A stretch of DNA of 6,610 nucleotides from Dehalococcoidia bacterium (lineage in GTDB: Bacteria > Chloroflexota > Dehalococcoidia > Tepidiformales > Tepidiformaceae), in NCBI GenBank assembly GCA_023228745.1, contig JALOAP010000174.1:1-6610 (forward strand), written 5' to 3'. Shown here piece by piece: positions 5,145-6,610 of this stretch; position 1 is the stretch's first letter; each line of letters opens with the position of its first letter. The notes under the pieces were generated by a model. That model had not been told where the DNA came from and did no database searches. It saw only the letters and a program-made list of their open reading frames with translations. A program made the position numbers and the translations under genes.

Positions 5145-6068
5145 ATGCCCCAGTCTTACGCGTATCTCCGCGGTGAGATCATCCCGCTTGAGGAAGCAAA
5201 GATCGGCGTGATGACCCACGCGTTCAACTATGGCACAGCGGTATTCGAAGGCATCCGCGGCAACTGGAACGACGAGCACCAGACGACCTACCTTTTCCGT
5301 CTGCGTGAACACATGGAGCGTCTCGTTCAGAGTGCCAAGATCCTGAACATGGAGGTGCGTGACTCCGTCGACCGCCTCTGCGAGGTTGCCATCGAACTGG
5401 TCGAGCGCAGCGCCTTCACCGAGGACGTCTACCTCCGGCCGATGGTCTATCTCTCTGGCGAAGTGCTCGGCGTCCGGCTCCATAACGTCGAAACCGACAA
5501 CCTGATCTTCCTCTCGCCGTTCCCGGCCTACCTGCCAGAAGTTGCCCGCTGCCACACGAGTACCTGGCGGCGTGTGCAGGACACCGGCATCCCGCCCCGC
5601 GCAAAAGTCACCGGTATCTACGTGAACAGCGCCCTCGCCAAGACCGAAGCGAACCTGAACGGCTTCGATGAAGCCATCATGCTCAATGAGAATGGGCACG
5701 TCTCCGAGGGTTCGGGCGAGAACATCTTCATGGTGCGGAAGGGCAAGCTCATCACGCCAACCCCCGCCGACAACGTGCTCGAAGGAATCACCGCCGCGAG
5801 CGTCGTGCAGCTCGCCTCCGACCTTGGCATCGAAACCGTTGAGCGCGAGATCGACCGCTCCGAACTCTACATCGCGGACGAAGTGTTTATGACTGGCACC
5901 GCCGCCCACCTCACGCCCGTCGTCGAGATCGACCGGCGGACGGTCGGCAACGGGAAGCCCGGCCCGATCACCAGCCGCCTCAGCGAACTCTTCTACGACT
6001 GCATTGTCGGGAAGAACGAGAAGTACGCAGCCTGGTGCACCCCGGCACGCCTTCGCGTCACGAGCTAG
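5145..6068 (+). CDS. ilvE: Branched-chain amino acid aminotransferase (PLP fold type IV)
   Basis: The enzyme swaps amino groups between Leu, Ile or Val and 2-oxoglutarate, the last step of branched-chain amino acid synthesis and first of their breakdown; it is cytoplasmic and PLP-dependent. The 307-residue length matches the family (about 305-310). Visible motifs in order: FNYGTAVFEGIRG (27-39), RLREHMERL with the phosphate-binding Arg59, LRPMVY with Arg98, the Schiff-base Lys154 (PRAKVTGIY), a partner segment NSALAKTEANLNGFDEA, the cofactor-contacting Glu188 in SEGSGEN, LEGIT (212-216), and the substrate/phosphate loop MTGTAAHLTPV (249-259). The whole pattern aligns with E. coli IlvE. A D-amino acid transaminase or aminodeoxychorismate lyase, which share the fold, is less likely given the SEGSGEN and GTAA motifs. 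It has its own promoter and leader. The membrane PH-domain gene follows almost directly and may be co-transcribed. Confidence 0.95.
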   Translation: MPQSYAYLRGEIIPLEEAKIGVMTHAFNYGTAVFEGIRGNWNDEHQTTYLFRLREHMERLVQSAKILNMEVRDSVDRLCEVAIELVERSAFTEDVYLRPMVYLSGEVLGVRLHNVETDNLIFLSPFPAYLPEVARCHTSTWRRVQDTGIPPRAKVTGIYVNSALAKTEANLNGFDEAIMLNENGHVSEGSGENIFMVRKGKLITPTPADNVLEGITAASVVQLASDLGIETVEREIDRSELYIADEVFMTGTAAHLTPVVEIDRRTVGNGKPGPITSRLSELFYDCIVGKNEKYAAWCTPARLRVTS

Positions 6069-6073
6069 CCGGC

Positions 6074-6610
6074 GTGGTGTTCCGGCCACCCCGCGCGCTC
6101 GGCGTTATTGTCGGGGGCGCGTTGGCGGTGTGGGCCGGCATCATCGCGGGCCTGGCCGCAAACGTCGCCATCGGCGCACCCGCCGAACCCAAGACACTCG
6201 TCGCCTGGGTCGTCGCCGCCGGCATGTTCCTGCTCGCACTCGCCTTCGCGAACTGGACCTTCGCCGTCTATTCGCTCGCATACCACGTTGACGACGAGGC
6301 ACTGACGATCACCTGGGGCTGGCGCCGCGTCGTCGTGCCTATCGCCTCAATCCAGCGGATGATCCCGGGCCGCACCATCGACGAGCCGCGCGTCGACGGT
6401 CTGAACTGGTGGGGTCTCCATGTGGGCGTTGCCGACGTGACTCGCGTCGGCTACACCATGGTCTACTCCACCCACAGCACCCCAGATGAGCTCCTCTACA
6501 TTGTGACCAGCGACGCCTCCTACGCGATTACCGTCATCGACCAGGCGGCGTTCGCCGAAGAGATCCAGGCGCGCGCCATCGTCGGTGCTTCGCCGACTGT
6601 GCCGCAGCGT
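6074..6610 (+). CDS. Membrane protein with bacterial PH domain, 3' end missing
   Basis: The frame runs open to the window edge and gives 179 residues from the GTG at 6074. A short basic start (FRPPRA) is followed by two hydrophobic segments (about 8-32 and 41-66), then a beta-rich domain from about 69: AYHVDDEALTITWGWRRVVVPIASI is the typical opening of a bacterial PH domain (bPH_5-like), and it closes near 168 with YAITVIDQAAFAEEIQAR, the strand plus C-terminal helix. Proteins of this type are small two-pass membrane proteins of unknown role. The start is uncertain: GTG at 6074 or 6077 gives the cleanest N-terminus but lacks a good Shine-Dalgarno site; a GTG at 6035, overlapping ilvE by 34 bases, is possible. 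The closeness to ilvE suggests read-through transcription. The residues up to the edge (169-179) may be a tail, so the stop is probably near. Confidence 0.8.
   Translation, partial: MVFRPPRALGVIVGGALAVWAGIIAGLAANVAIGAPAEPKTLVAWVVAAGMFLLALAFANWTFAVYSLAYHVDDEALTITWGWRRVVVPIASIQRMIPGRTIDEPRVDGLNWWGLHVGVADVTRVGYTMVYSTHSTPDELLYIVTSDASYAITVIDQAAFAEEIQARAIVGASPTVPQR

Noticed and set aside
4908..6089. Long minus-strand open frame (393 codons) opposite ilvE
   Set aside because: Shadow of ilvE and the lipoprotein end; composition (Gly/Val/Asp/Glu-rich repeats of antisense type) shows no domain, and ilvE is clear.
1..6610. Mobile element, CRISPR array, tRNA or rRNA gene, phage or defence island
   Set aside because: No transposase or integrase motifs, no regularly spaced direct repeats, no tRNA-like folds or rRNA stretches were seen; gaps between genes are all 77 bases or shorter.

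Overview
The window is 6.6 kb of dense, GC-rich bacterial chromosome with every gene on the + strand and almost no intergenic space. The mix of genes, the high GC, and -10-like hexamers sitting 6-7 bases before several ATG codons would fit a GC-rich Chloroflexota (perhaps Dehalococcoidia/Tepidiforma-like). An actinobacterium or another GC-rich lineage cannot be excluded. This placement is inference from overall look, not from a marker gene.

Layout: (1) positions 2-1768 hold the 3' part of a TIGR00725/LOG-like nucleotide-binding gene and enolase (eno), three bases apart and probably co-transcribed. (2) Positions 1774-3666 hold an apparent three-gene unit: two diverged DinB-like proteins joined by an ATGA overlap, then a small alpha/beta hydrolase. 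It appears to be driven by a leaderless-type promoter inside the short gap after eno. (3) Positions 3707-4558 encode an unrecognised helical protein, also with a -10 hexamer right before its ATG. (4) Positions 4603-5067 encode a small secreted lipoprotein with the same promoter layout. (5) Positions 5145-6068 encode a branched-chain amino acid aminotransferase (ilvE type) with a conventional promoter, a short leader and a Shine-Dalgarno site. (6) From about 6074 to the window end runs an unfinished gene for a two-pass membrane protein with a bacterial PH domain.

Functionally this is mostly housekeeping sequence: glycolysis (enolase), branched-chain amino acid metabolism (IlvE), and small accessory genes. 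I see no mobile element, CRISPR array, tRNA, rRNA, phage gene or defence system, and no gene-free stretch longer than 77 bases. The points most worth a second look are the recurring leaderless promoter architecture, the tandem DinB-hydrolase unit, the basic C-terminal tail and altered loop of enolase, and the unrecognised 283-residue protein. I did not find a convincing new multi-gene system.
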